Below, one piece after another: positions 23,001-34,700 of a stretch of 64,000 bases of DNA. Under the pieces are notes generated by a model. That model was not told where the DNA came from, ran no database searches, and worked only from the letters and a program-made list of their open reading frames with translations. Position numbers and translations under genes: made by a program. The DNA comes from Paralvinella palmiformis (lineage: Eukaryota; Annelida; Polychaeta; Terebellida; Alvinellidae): assembly GCA_025642065.1 (NCBI GenBank), contig JAODUP010000358.1:124001-188000 (forward strand). Reading direction: 5' to 3'. Numbering within the stretch: position 1 is the stretch's first letter; each line of letters starts with the position of its first letter.

Positions 23001-26000
23001 GTTGGATGTATGCCTGAACATGTCGATCTTTACATAATAATACTTGATTGTTCCACTTTATTATCAACTGGCACTCTACCTCTGGATGATTAATGATGCT
23101 AATTATTATGATGATTCTCCTGCTACTCATGAGATTTTGGACTACGGCTGGGGCCAGCTTTTTCACGGATTACAAGAATTATTCTGATTTTGAGGGATCT
23201 TAATCATATTATTAGACAGAAAATTCTTAAAAAACTGGCAAGCCAATAATTCAGAAGTAACCTTGACTTATACAGTAACAGATGCCTGAGAAAAGAATTT
23301 CACGGTCATAAATTGACCTGGACTAATATGCTAATTTTTACAGTACTATTATTTCTTCTGATTACTGGCTTTTGTTGTTGTTGTTGCATTTCAACATATT
23401 TTATGTTATCTAATTAATTTATACTTCAGGTTCAGGCATTAGAAACTAAGATCAAACAGAAGGAATTTGAGCATAAAACTCTGGAGGATGCCAATATCTC
23501 GATAATGACGAAAATCGATGAAAATGTAAGCTCAGTATTGTTTTATTTACAGATATAAATGTGTTTAAACACTTTTGTTCATAAGCGTACAACCATAAAA
23601 TACACACATACAGAGTTTATCTCATTATGATAATAAACAGTGTTTTATTAATACGTTTTCTTTTATTTGACGGAATTAGGCGGCAAAATTTTCCAAAAAA
23701 GAGAAAGAGATGCGTGACAGTATTGCCGAGAAAGAAGAAACACTGCGCCAACTTACCCGTCAGTTTGATGAGATTACAATGGATAATGGCGACTTGAACA
23801 GGAAGATAGCTGACTGTGATCGACAGAAGAATGCAGATGAGAAAAATTTAGAAAGGATGAAAAAGGAATACGAAAAGACCGAAGAACAGCTAAATATGAC
23901 AAAGGATGACCTGGCAAATGTGTTCATCATAAATAATGCAATCAAAGAGCAACTACAGAATGATGAGGAGAAATGTATACGTGCTGAAGAGTCTCTGAAG
24001 GTAATGATGATAATCTTAAAGATAATGATGATGATGATGATATTATTGATAGTTCTGTTCACAAATATATAATAAGAAACTAAATGCTTTGTTTTTTAAA
24101 CTTGCTTTTCCATTAAATATGCATAAATCCTAATTGTATTGTTTTGTTTTTTTGTTATAAATATTAGGCAACCACTGAGACCTTGAAAAAGCAGGTGAAA
24201 GAGGAGATTCACACGAGAACTGTTCTGGCAGCCCACATTAACTCCCATAATACAGAACTGGAACAGGGTCAGAAAGAAGAAAAAGAGAAGAAAGAAATGG
24301 TTATTCGTGTTCCACTTTTAATTTGAGTTTAATGTTCTCAAATATAATTAGTTGGTTTACCTAGTAAATACATATATCTAGTTATAATTATAATCCATTG
24401 TCTTATAGGTTAATATTTTGTTTTAAAGGACTCGTGTGCTAATATGATTTGGCTGATAAGGTTCCTATTAGGTTATTATCAGTTCAGTTCATTGCGCTAG
24501 CTGACAGAGTAGAGCAAATGATTTTTATTTTGATTAAAGAGTATGTTTACAGGTTTCAGTCATTTCTTAGCATGAAGTTAACTAAAGAGAATATTATGAT
24601 TGTCATTTCAGATTTTTGTCCAGTTTCTGTAGATGAAGCAGAATATTTAACAGTTCTCATTGCTGTCCTGATATTCATGTATTCAGATCATTTCTGTTAC
24701 TGTAGATTGACAAAAAACTGGAAGAGGTTGAGAAGGCTGTTGAGATTGTACTGAAGAAAGTAGTTAAACTGCGCTCATACCATGAAGAGAAAACTAAGGT
24801 ATGGTGTTTTTTCCACTTTTTGGTACCTTTAAATATTTATTTCTGTTCTGGTACAAATTTCCAGTTTTGTCTTATATAAGTAAGGTGTAATTATGTGCAG
24901 TTACACATGCTTGATCAAATATCATTTGAGATAGCCAATATATCAATCAGTAAGTTTACAAGAACATATGTAATAAATGTGATGACAGGAGTGCTTTATA
25001 TATATATATATATATATATATTATGATATACCTATTTTAGCATTTATGTTGTGTAGAGCTTTGAACTTTGGATAGTAAATATATGTTTGTATCTATGAAT
25101 AATCCTTATAATTTACACTTGTACTTTGATATTTGTGCACTACATTGAGATGTGGGGAGAAATAGTCACAACATTTCAGTGTTTGATAATCTTCATTTAC
25201 AAAACATGTACCAACCATGTGCTAAATATATCAGTAAAAGAACTACATCAAGTTTGTGAAAACTAGACAGCAGAAGTTACTGACTTTACTATGGATGTTG
25301 TTGATTTAATCTGTGCATAGATTGGTGTAATGGCTCTTGTCAAGGCAGATTTAAACAGAAATAAATTGGCCATTTCTTCCCACATCTTTTCCAATGGATT
25401 GGAAGAAAATACAAATCTGCCTTGACAAGAGCCATTACACCAACCTAGGTACAGATTAAATCAACAACATCCATAGTTCCACTTCAATAAAGTTATATTT
25501 AAGTATACATCTACAACAGTGTGTGCATTCATCTTCACAGAAGATGGATCTTCATGTGAAGGAATAGTATCACACATCATTCAGTAAGCAGTGAGGATAT
25601 AAGTGTACTGAGATATTCGCTGATTAAAGCATGATACATGTAGTTTGGTTAATGTGGTGAGACTACATTCACTAAATGTCGAGCCATGATAGCACAGTTA
25701 GTTAGAGCATAGGACTCATAGCCGAACGGTCGCAGATTCAAGGCTCCATGAGCTGCAATGATGTCATGTAGTGACTGTTTCACTCATCCATAAAAAATTA
25801 GTACCTGACAGGATGCGCTAGCTATGTGTTTGAGTAACACTTTGCACCTATAATGGCAGCATGCATTGTATGCTTCCTTGTGACTTGAGATGTGTGCTGA
25901 ATAGGGCGCTATATAAATATCACATATTATTTAATATATTATATGTTATTCAAAAATATTAAAAATTTCAAGATATTTATGGCTTCTTGAAAAATTAGAA

Positions 26001-29000
26001 ACTACAACACCCACCATAAGATAATGGGACTTCCATCATCCCAGTCCCACTCTAATGTAGTCTAACCTAAAAATTATTTTGAGGCAGGGAAATGTCTGTT
26101 GTATTTCTAATGTGTATAAAGATGTTGATAATATCTAGTATTGAATTTGATCAGGTGATAAATGAAATGAATCGGGAGCTACAAGATATTGCTGATAAGA
26201 AGAGGGAACTAAATGAAATGTCTCAGAGAAAGATGCAAGAACTCAGTCAGCCACATACCGAGTTGAAGGTAAACCTATCCATTTGTCCTGAATGTTAATC
26301 CCATTCTGCCTTTGTGTATATTACCTTGCCTTTCTGCTAAAGCGCTGATATTTTTCCATATACTCAACTCATGTGTATTCAGTATAATCTCGAATTGTCT
26401 CCTTATGTGATGCTATTTGTGTTTTTTGCTAAACCTGTTTTAAAACTTGTAATCTTTTATCCTCGTAAAACAGTTTCTGCCAACAAGTGGCTTGATGGCT
26501 GGGGTTTGTAACAAGATATGTTTTATTACCATGTAGAATTATTTGACATATTTTAACTGTTTAGACAGATTTAGTTTCGTTCACCGATTAATTTCAGAAA
26601 CATCTAAGCACCAAGAGCATGTATAAAGTAATCTAATCACAGAAAAACTGTTGTTTTAGTTTTCACCAACATTCACTTACAAGGTATAACTTGTCCAACC
26701 TTTATCTAACTGCATTTTATGCACAATTAGTCAGACCAGTATAGTGAGCAATTATTATTGTTTATTAATTTTCTTTTGATATCTGTATATGACAATTAAA
26801 GACAGCCATATATAGCTTCTTGGTCAGGTTTTCTTTATTCATCTTGCTATATTCTGAACAGTTGTGTGTTTATGTGCGTGTGTGTGTATGCGTGTTCGCA
26901 TATGCACACACACACACACACATTGTAGTGCATGCATTTGTTAAGAATTTATGTAAACTTAGAAGAGTGAATCTAAGCATGGCTTTCAGTGACAATTTAT
27001 AATAATTTATTTATGCAACGTGCTTTTTCAATAATTTGCTAAGACAAAGCCAGTTGTTTAGTTGTTCTTTTAGTTATGTAAGTAAAGTCTGTCGTTAAGT
27101 GTTAATTTTAGACTGGTAAAGACGCTAGTCCTTGTTATGTACAGGAAAAGGTAAAGGCTGAATGTAAGAAGTTGGATGATATCATTCGCAATTCTGATAT
27201 GATGAATGAAAAAATAAAAGGCATGGATGAATCATCTGCCAGGATGAAGAAGGCTGCCGATAAAACTGCTGATACAATTGAGACCTTGGAGTAAGTCTTT
27301 CCAAAGATATATATCTCCTTAACTTTTTATGGTGAATTAGACCTCTCTTTTTCAAAAGTAGTTGTATTATTTAAAAGTTATCATGTTGTTCAGGCTTTCT
27401 ATATCAAAGCCGTGATGATTTTGGTTTTGGTCGTCTACGTCGTACGACTTAAATATTTCTCCTAATGACCTAATTTAATGAACCTGTAATAGATATCACT
27501 ATTTTGGTTGATTTAAAATAAAAATGAGTAATATTTTCACTTGGATAACTTATGCATTCCTTTAAAAGTGAATACTAATGACAATGTGATGAAATATTTA
27601 TTAAGACGCACAGGATAATTATTTAGATATCTGTAGGATGGTTAATGTTTCTTGTTTTAGGGCAGATCTCAAAGAGTTTAATATACAAATAGAGGAAGGC
27701 CAACGTATTGAACGCGGACTTCGTATTGAAGTGACTAGCATCACTGGTAATTGGACTGCGTAAAATATAAACGATGACATTTTCTGATCATAATTTCATA
27801 ATTACCCACTGGCAACTATCTTTCAATGTTTAAAATGTATTGATTCGAATGGGATATACTCTCAGTTCTTCTTTGTTTGCTGTAGAACGTATTGAGCATC
27901 TTAAGGAAAGTCACAGAACTCTCATGTTGGAAAGAAGGAGAGTATTTGAGGATCTTGAGGTATGTTTGTGTAAAGAAAGCAGATTATTAAATGAAGCAGA
28001 TCATAAGCGAGACATTGTAGTCTATTGGTAAAGGTGATGAACTAAAACTTAGAGAGTCCTCGACTTGAAGCCACCTCCAGGTTACTAATGTTTCATGTGG
28101 TAGATACATTGCAGAGGCATCTCCATAAGTTACAGTTACATTGATATTTATTCAGATAGTTACACATCTAAATGTGATTTTAAAATGTATCAAGATAAAT
28201 TAGTATGCGCCAAATGTACATTTTCTCCAGGTTGTATACAATTGTTTTTCTTTTTATGATACAATCCATTTGGTGGCTTCCATCAATCAGTAAATTCTTA
28301 TTTCCAATAGACAATTTCCGTGACACATGCGCAGTCCACATCTGCTGTGGTTTGCGGGTCAGTGAAGCCATGTAGTAGCATGGAACAAGAAGTGTAATTC
28401 ACTAATTGTTTGTAAATTTACATTTTGGGGCATTCACAGATCTAAATCGATCTACAAGTCTTTGTAGCAGTTTCATTTTTATTAAATATAACATAAAATT
28501 AGTTTTACTAATAGATAAGATTATTTGTATGGGGAAAGTTGACAGTTTATTTTTGCCTGAAAAATTACATGTTATTTTAATGAATTGAATGGTTCTGTTA
28601 CTGAATTAGTTAAGCATGATAAACATCATGGCAATGTCATTTGACAAAATTATTCTATGTATCACTATCAGATACAAGATTGTTTGGGTGCCTACAATGG
28701 TAAATTAAATATGGTTAAATCTCATTTTGAATGCATTGACTTTGATAGTCTATATCAAATATTTAAAACATACTGCATGCCGCTGTATGGTTTCCAGCTT
28801 TGGGATTATGATAATAACATTATCGACACTGTAGATATCTGTAGCTTGTTCAGGATATATGTTTTGTATAGATCTCATTTTAATTAAACATATTACATAT
28901 AGATGTAAATACACAATGTTGTATATTGTTTGTATTTTATTTTTGTAATAGTATATTCTTATGGACATGAAATAAAGAATACAAATAATAAAATATCAAG

Positions 29001-30511
29001 ATATAAAACATATTGTGAGCTCCGTGATCTCACTATTGGTAAAACAATGTTTTTATCATATAGTTCAGCGAGCTCGGTGAAACGCGACCCATAAATGGAC
29101 ATTAGCTAGATGGCGGAGTCATCATGGAAATTCTCTATTCACGATTGCAATTTAAAAGATGAATAATAGAATCAAAGATCAGTGTATAATGACATGATCT
29201 GATTGGTGTCTTCAATATTTTGAATCATAGTAGCTTTAATACTATATAACTAAGATAAAAGTGATGGTTACTACCAGATATATCTCTTTCTATGTAGCGG
29301 TATCCGTTCATTATGCAGGGTTTTAAATTGATTGATTACACATTTGACATATCAACCCAGTATACAGCAGTGTTTTGATTCAGTGTATTGAAGTATGGAT
29401 TTGTTGTAAAGATGTGCTCATTGTCATCTCATTATCATGATTCAGACCAAGCTCAAGCAGAACATGGAGTCGAATACAGTGCTAGCAGCAAAATACAGAC
29501 ATCTTCAGAATGAATATATATCAACGAAAAACAAGATGCTGAACAAATATGAGGGAAGAATCAGACTGGAGAATACTGTTAAAGATCTGAAACAGGTAAT
29601 AACAATATAATGTTACCTATATGAGCAAATCTTTTTTATTCCTTTATGTAGCCTTCTGGTGACACTAGAATCCTCAGTGATAGTAAGTTGATCCAAGTAA
29701 ACTCGCATCCTGCCAGTTTACCGATGAATCACTTAAGAATTGAGTCACTGATGTGTACCTTGTATGTTTCTGGGTTCAGGGCGGTTGGTATCTATCACGT
29801 GCGCTGCTAAACTATTTCTGCTTGCCTAAATATAACACAATTTATATAGCTTATATTATTAATTAGTAATTTTGTAAGAAATTAATTTTATTAAATGGCT
29901 GATATAATTTAAACATGTAGACTTCATCTCAAATAGTCTCTTTATTGGACTTGCATGACATCATCAAAGTGTCACAAAAATCCCAAATATGAGTCACTAA
30001 ATCAGTAGAGTTTCTACTTTATTTAAAGATGTTTTCATTTCATTTTGTTAATCCTACAAAATGTATTATTTTTTTGAGTCACTTTCTTGTTTCCATATTT
30101 TGCTGTAAGCTGGATATTTTCATATCGTTATTGTTGTCATTAGGCCTAGGATTCAAAGAGGTTTCTTGAATGATATGCTTCTCTTCCTAGATTAAAGCAC
30201 TGCAAAAACGCATGCACACTGCCCTCTTAGAGTACTTTAAGTATCGTGGTCTGTACAACCAGAGTGAACTTCAGCGCATGGAAGAGGACTCGCATCAGAA
30301 TGGAGTGAAAGTTGGTAGTCTGCAGGACCAAATGGATGCGGCTTTGGAGAAGATTACATTCTTCTTGACACACCAACTTGATGGCGACAGCATACGTAAG
30401 ATGGCAATGAAGAAAGTTATGGAGGGCGATGCATTACAAACCGATGACAGTGTGCCAGCAGTACAACCAGTGTCACAGACATTAATGGCTTCCAGTGTGG
30501 CAGCATCTTAG
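17059..30511 (+). CDS. CCDC178: Coiled-coil domain protein, CCDC178/CCDC175 type (18 exons, 915 aa)
   Basis: Coding exons are 17059-17215, 17676-17762, 19661-19885, 20494-20721, 20974-21124, 21284-21353, 21571-21713, 22226-22379, 23430-23525, 23680-24000, 24168-24299, 24706-24798, 26155-26268, 27145-27290, 27661-27746, 27886-27959, 29446-29595 and 30191-30511. All junctions are GT-AG and phases join into one frame of 915 residues. The first 160 residues are low in heptads and include LPEGWPHIDKLQ and EPSVQKATSHMELLQ. The rest is almost continuous coiled coil rich in E, K and Q, with LELPLAVQREHEAC and DISFVKGHIPLVKEKL near its start. Length, layout and the LP..(I/V)(K/Q)RE.E.C patch fit the CCDC178/CCDC175 proteins (human CCDC178 is about 870 residues), whose molecular role is unclear. 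There is no catalytic motif or signal peptide. The donor of exon 11 (ATG|GTTATT) is weak. The exon structure is firm; the family name is less certain. Confidence 0.72.
20488..20493 (+). promoter_or_regulatory. Tandem (NAGNAG) splice acceptor of exon 4
   Basis: AAGCAG lies directly before exon 4 of the coiled-coil gene. Splicing after the first AG (exon from 20491) adds one alanine; splicing after the second (from 20494) does not. Both keep the phase. Confidence 0.6.
25288..25477. repeat. Long inverted repeat (65-bp arms, 60-bp loop)
   Basis: The left arm 25288-25352 and right arm 25413-25477 are reverse complements apart from about seven positions near the middle. Both begin and end with ACTATGGATGTTG and AAGGCAGATTT in mirror order. 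The loop itself can form a small hairpin around TTCCAATGGATTGGAA. It lies in intron 12 of the coiled-coil gene, so it would be transcribed as a long hairpin. It has no coding content and looks like a foldback element. Confidence 0.9.
25685..25925 (+). mobile_element. tRNA-derived SINE, family C
   Basis: The head reads TAGCACAGTTAGTTAGAGCA (A box) and GCAGATTCAAGGCTC (B box). It is followed by a body of about 150 bp ending in GGGCGCTATATAAATATCAC and AT-rich sequence. The 3' end closely resembles the end of the LINE at 7440-7490 (GGGCGCTTTATTAAATAT). The element sits in intron 12 of the coiled-coil gene in sense orientation. Confidence 0.65.
28650..28890 (+). pseudogene. LINE reverse transcriptase fragment
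   Basis: The frame from 28657 includes YQIQDCLGAYNGKLNMV and FKTYCMPLYGFQLWDYD. F.(T)YC.PLYG.QLW is a known motif downstream of the catalytic region in non-LTR reverse transcriptases. It is a short, isolated remnant in intron 16 of the coiled-coil gene. Confidence 0.6.
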
Positions 30512-31216
30512 TATTGTGACTTGTCCAATATTTAGTGAACCAATGTGCCAAATTATTGCTAGTTAAATTTGTGTCGTGTTTGTCTTGTTATGGGTGTTGT
30601 AATCATACACTTTTTTTTATTAATCTGTTGCTTCTTAGTGCAATCTATTGATGTTAGTTTATTAATTATCTAATAACATACTAACAGTAGTGTGTTATTC
30701 AGAAAATACTTTAAAGCTATTTTTACGATAGATGCAATCAAACTACTGATGTAATTGTTGTTAAAGGTTCACTAAATTATATGCACACATTGACTAACCC
30801 TATGTGATGCATATGTATGGCAAGACACACCTATGGCAAGACCTTTGCCTGCTTAAAAACAGTCCTGTGTGATTGCATATATTTTAACATAAGCCAGCTT
30901 GTAATAAGAAATTTTATTATAAATGTCTATCTTGGTTGGTAGCCGTTATTAACTCTATTTATTCATTTAGCGGTACCATATAATGTCAAGATTTTTGTAA
31001 ACCAACTGGTTTTAAATATTCTTTTTTAGTGACAAAAATGTTGTTCCACTTATAAGACAATAAACAGTTTCCATAGCAAGGAGTAAAGGTTAATTTGGCA
31101 TCACTTCCTTTACATTGCCTTTTATAATCCAATCCACTACCAAAACTAATGCAAATATTATCATAGTGAGATCACTCGTATGTAATACATGATTGTTGAT
31201 GGTTGAAAACAACAAA

Positions 31217-31241
31217 AATAAATTGTGCAAAAATATTTATT
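31217..31241. terminator. Convergent poly(A) signals of the coiled-coil and protease genes
   Basis: AATAAA at 31217-31222 serves the plus-strand gene (stop at 30511; another AATAAA is at 31059-31064). TTTATT at 31236-31241 is AATAAA on the minus strand, 506 bp past the protease stop. The two signals face each other within 25 bp, so the mRNAs would end in overlapping sequence. Usage is inferred. Confidence 0.5.
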
Positions 31242-31746
31242 ACCAGATTTATAATGGTGTCAAATGTTGGAACGAAATCATGCTATGCAAAAACAAATAC
31301 TGAAATCTAGTAAATCTAGCACAGCTCTGATTTGGTCATGAATATTAAGAGATAGAACCTGTTATTTAATTTGCATCATTATTTATACAGCTTGTATACA
31401 CAAAATAATCTTATTCACATTATGCATGACAAAATATCAGTAAACTGAACATTATTCTATTCAAGAAGTAAATGACTGCAAAGGTATATTTTTAAAACAA
31501 ATTTAAAAACAAGTGGCTCCTTTTAGAGAAGAAATACAAAACCTACACCAATAGGAAAAATAAAAATGTACAAAACATTTAATGCAACATGTACGGCAAA
31601 TTAACAAAATAAAAATGTAAAAATATTTAAGTGCCAATACTGGTGAAAACAAAAAATTCCACTGACTTGTACAAAAGTCACTTCCTTTGCTGGGATCTGG
31701 TTGTTTAAGCGGTGGGAGTAAATATTTCAGATGACAACATCGTAGT

Positions 31747-34700
31747 TTATATCACAACAAATGTCGGTGAAGTGGCCACTCCGCAGTTGTTATCCGCTTG
31801 TGAGATCAGCATGTAACCATCATTACCCCAGTAAGTAGACCAGGAGTTCTTAATCAGCCAATAAGATTGTCCATTCAGCACGCCAAAACCAACAGCGAGT
31901 ACAGCATGGTCCAGCTGGTCGGGTTTATTACCTTCAGTAAAACAAAAGAATAAACCTCACACAAATGCACTAGGCTTTTAAAACATAAACAACTTACACA
32001 TAAACTCTTCTGTTCAAATTTTATCTGCGATATGTAGAACATTTCAGTGGATTTCATTTCAGATAAGTATGTCACAACATGTGATTTAAACTGTCAATGA
32101 TTCCACACAATGTACATTCAAATCTAATGTGGCATACAATACCTGAGAAGTAAGATGGACTATAATTTCGTTTTCTTCAAGAGCCATTATTTTTAACATT
32201 TAATTACTGTATATGAAGAGAACAATTCTGATTAAAGCAGACAAATGGGATTGAGAATAATGAAACTAGCCGAGTATGTGACAATAACTAATGTTACAGA
32301 GTTGTGACCTCCATATCAAAAATGATTTATGCAATACACTTACTGCTTAGCAAAGAAATGGTTATTCAAGCTTGTTTCTTCAACAAAATGTGAAAAATAT
32401 TTTATAGAAATTCTCCAGCTGGTAAGTGTTACTTAGTACCATTTTGAAAGAAATGAATGGTAGACCATGCAATGTATAAACAAATTGGATGAATACATAG
32501 CCACAACATGCAGCTGACGTAAGCAAAATGATACCAACCAGACTGTAATATCAAGTCTGAAGCCTAGTCAAAAACCATACCAAACCTCTGTATGTTTCAT
32601 ATACGTACTTTTCACTTAGTGTAATACCTACAAATTCAGGTAATTCCAGTTATGCACTTTTAAGCCATCACAACATTAAAATAAATGATCACATACCACA
32701 CTTTGGTTCAAAGTAAATTCCATTTGCATAGAAACGAAGGCTCTTGTGTGAGGCATCAATGGACACAGAGATTGGGCCATAGTTAGTTAAAGCCAATTTT
32801 AAGGCTTGACTGCTGTTAGCTGTTACTGTGATGTAGCTTTCAACATGAACTTTACTTGTCACATTTTTGAAATGACAATAACCATCCTAAAATAATATTA
32901 AAAAAATACCAGTGAATAATAATATAACAAGTAATAAAGTTACATAGATGTTGTCAGTTAACTAATTGCCTTCAAGTAAATAAAAATTAAATGAACTCAA
33001 TAGTTGCACAATAATTTGAGAGTATCTTTCTGGTGAACATTTCCTGCTGTTATATATTTAAGGTAAGAGTAGAGTTAAATATACTTCATAAATGTTTGGA
33101 AGTTTACTTCTCATACAGCTAACTGAATACTTACCACAAAACTGAAGGAAAAAGCAAACAATGCTGAATATTGAGACAACAATATAACCAGCAACCTTAC
33201 TTTCTAGGTAATTTCCTTTTTATTTATCTAGATATGAATAAAAATCAAGAAACTGAGTTCTTGTCAGTTATTTTTTGATCAACCTGTAGCTTTTAATCTT
33301 AATTCAATTAAAAACATAATTAGACACACAAATATGAATATTGGAAACTATACATGACATGGATAATACTATACACATTGTGCCTTATGGGAATGGTCAA
33401 TAACATAATTATAAAAAAAAAACTATAATACCTGTGACAGATAAGGTCCATAGTCATCTTCAGTAGATAAACCATTCTTCATTATCCATTGATAAGCTCT
33501 GAAGTCTTCACCCCCATCACAAGCATTGTTACCTTCATCCCAAGTACAGTCCATCAGCTCTTGCTCAGACAAACTAACAAGCTGTCCTGTCTGCAAATAA
33601 TTAAGTGAACCACACACACACACACAGTATTAAACTAGAGAATAGTATCTAGAATTATCTGAACATCACAAATGATATTATTATTATCATTTGATTTAAA
33701 TACAAATTTATGGTGTAACCAAAATTAATTTCTGGAAAATCTTATAAGGTTAATGTGTACATCTGGATCAAAATAGTGTAAAAAGTGAACATTTGTCTGA
33801 CTCCAGAAACTGTGAATTATACATCACCTTCAAGAAGTATGCTCCTTCCACAGTACCTGTGGTACCAAAACTCCAACATGAGCCACACACTGCTTGATCC
33901 TTGACAGGTGTTACAGCACCTGAAGAGAGAGGTCTTAATTGAGCAATATGGCCAAAATTTATTAATATTTTTTTTAATTTATAAATTACCATTTATTCAA
34001 CATCATACAATTTACTCGTAGATAAAGTTTGTAAAATGTTGAAATGGCGAATGTCAGAAGTATAATGCTTGTACTGAAAAAAATAAATAGAATATATAAA
34101 TAGCATGTGCACACACACACACACACTACTATATCAGGGTTCACAGGTTTTTGACAAAGCAGTTTAAACCACTGGTTAAAACTCTCATGTCAAAAACAGG
34201 TTTTTACTCTTTTTTGTCTTGAAAGAAAATCATAAAAAAGTCAAAAACCTATTTTGGAACAAATAAAAAACATCTAAAACACTTATTTGGCAACAGTTAT
34301 TAAGAAAAACCTGTGTATCTATAACATGTAGTATTTTGTAAAGATTGTAACACTACAAAACCGAAAGGTAATTGCAATCTACTTTGGCAAAACAGTCACA
34401 AAGAGATATGAGAGCTTAAATTAGGTTGTGCTCTTCCCTGTGAAAGGCAACTCCTGTACTGTTAATTGCAATTACTGATAGTCAAAAGCAAGTTCCCCCA
34501 GTCACAAATGTCGCTCATGCTTGCCTTGAGAAGCCTAAATACCAGGCACACCAACCTGTTAATTGCAATTTCCTGACCTAATCCTGATCTCAATATGTTA
34601 ATAAGTTTGTGTTTTCACTGTGAAAGCAAGTTGGTAAATTCCAATTAACATCTGTGGTTCAGTACAGGTGAATAATCAGAGACCTGGCTGAGAAGAATGG

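Noticed and set aside
23760..24062. 100-residue minus-strand frame
   Set aside because: Shadow of exon 10 of the coiled-coil gene.
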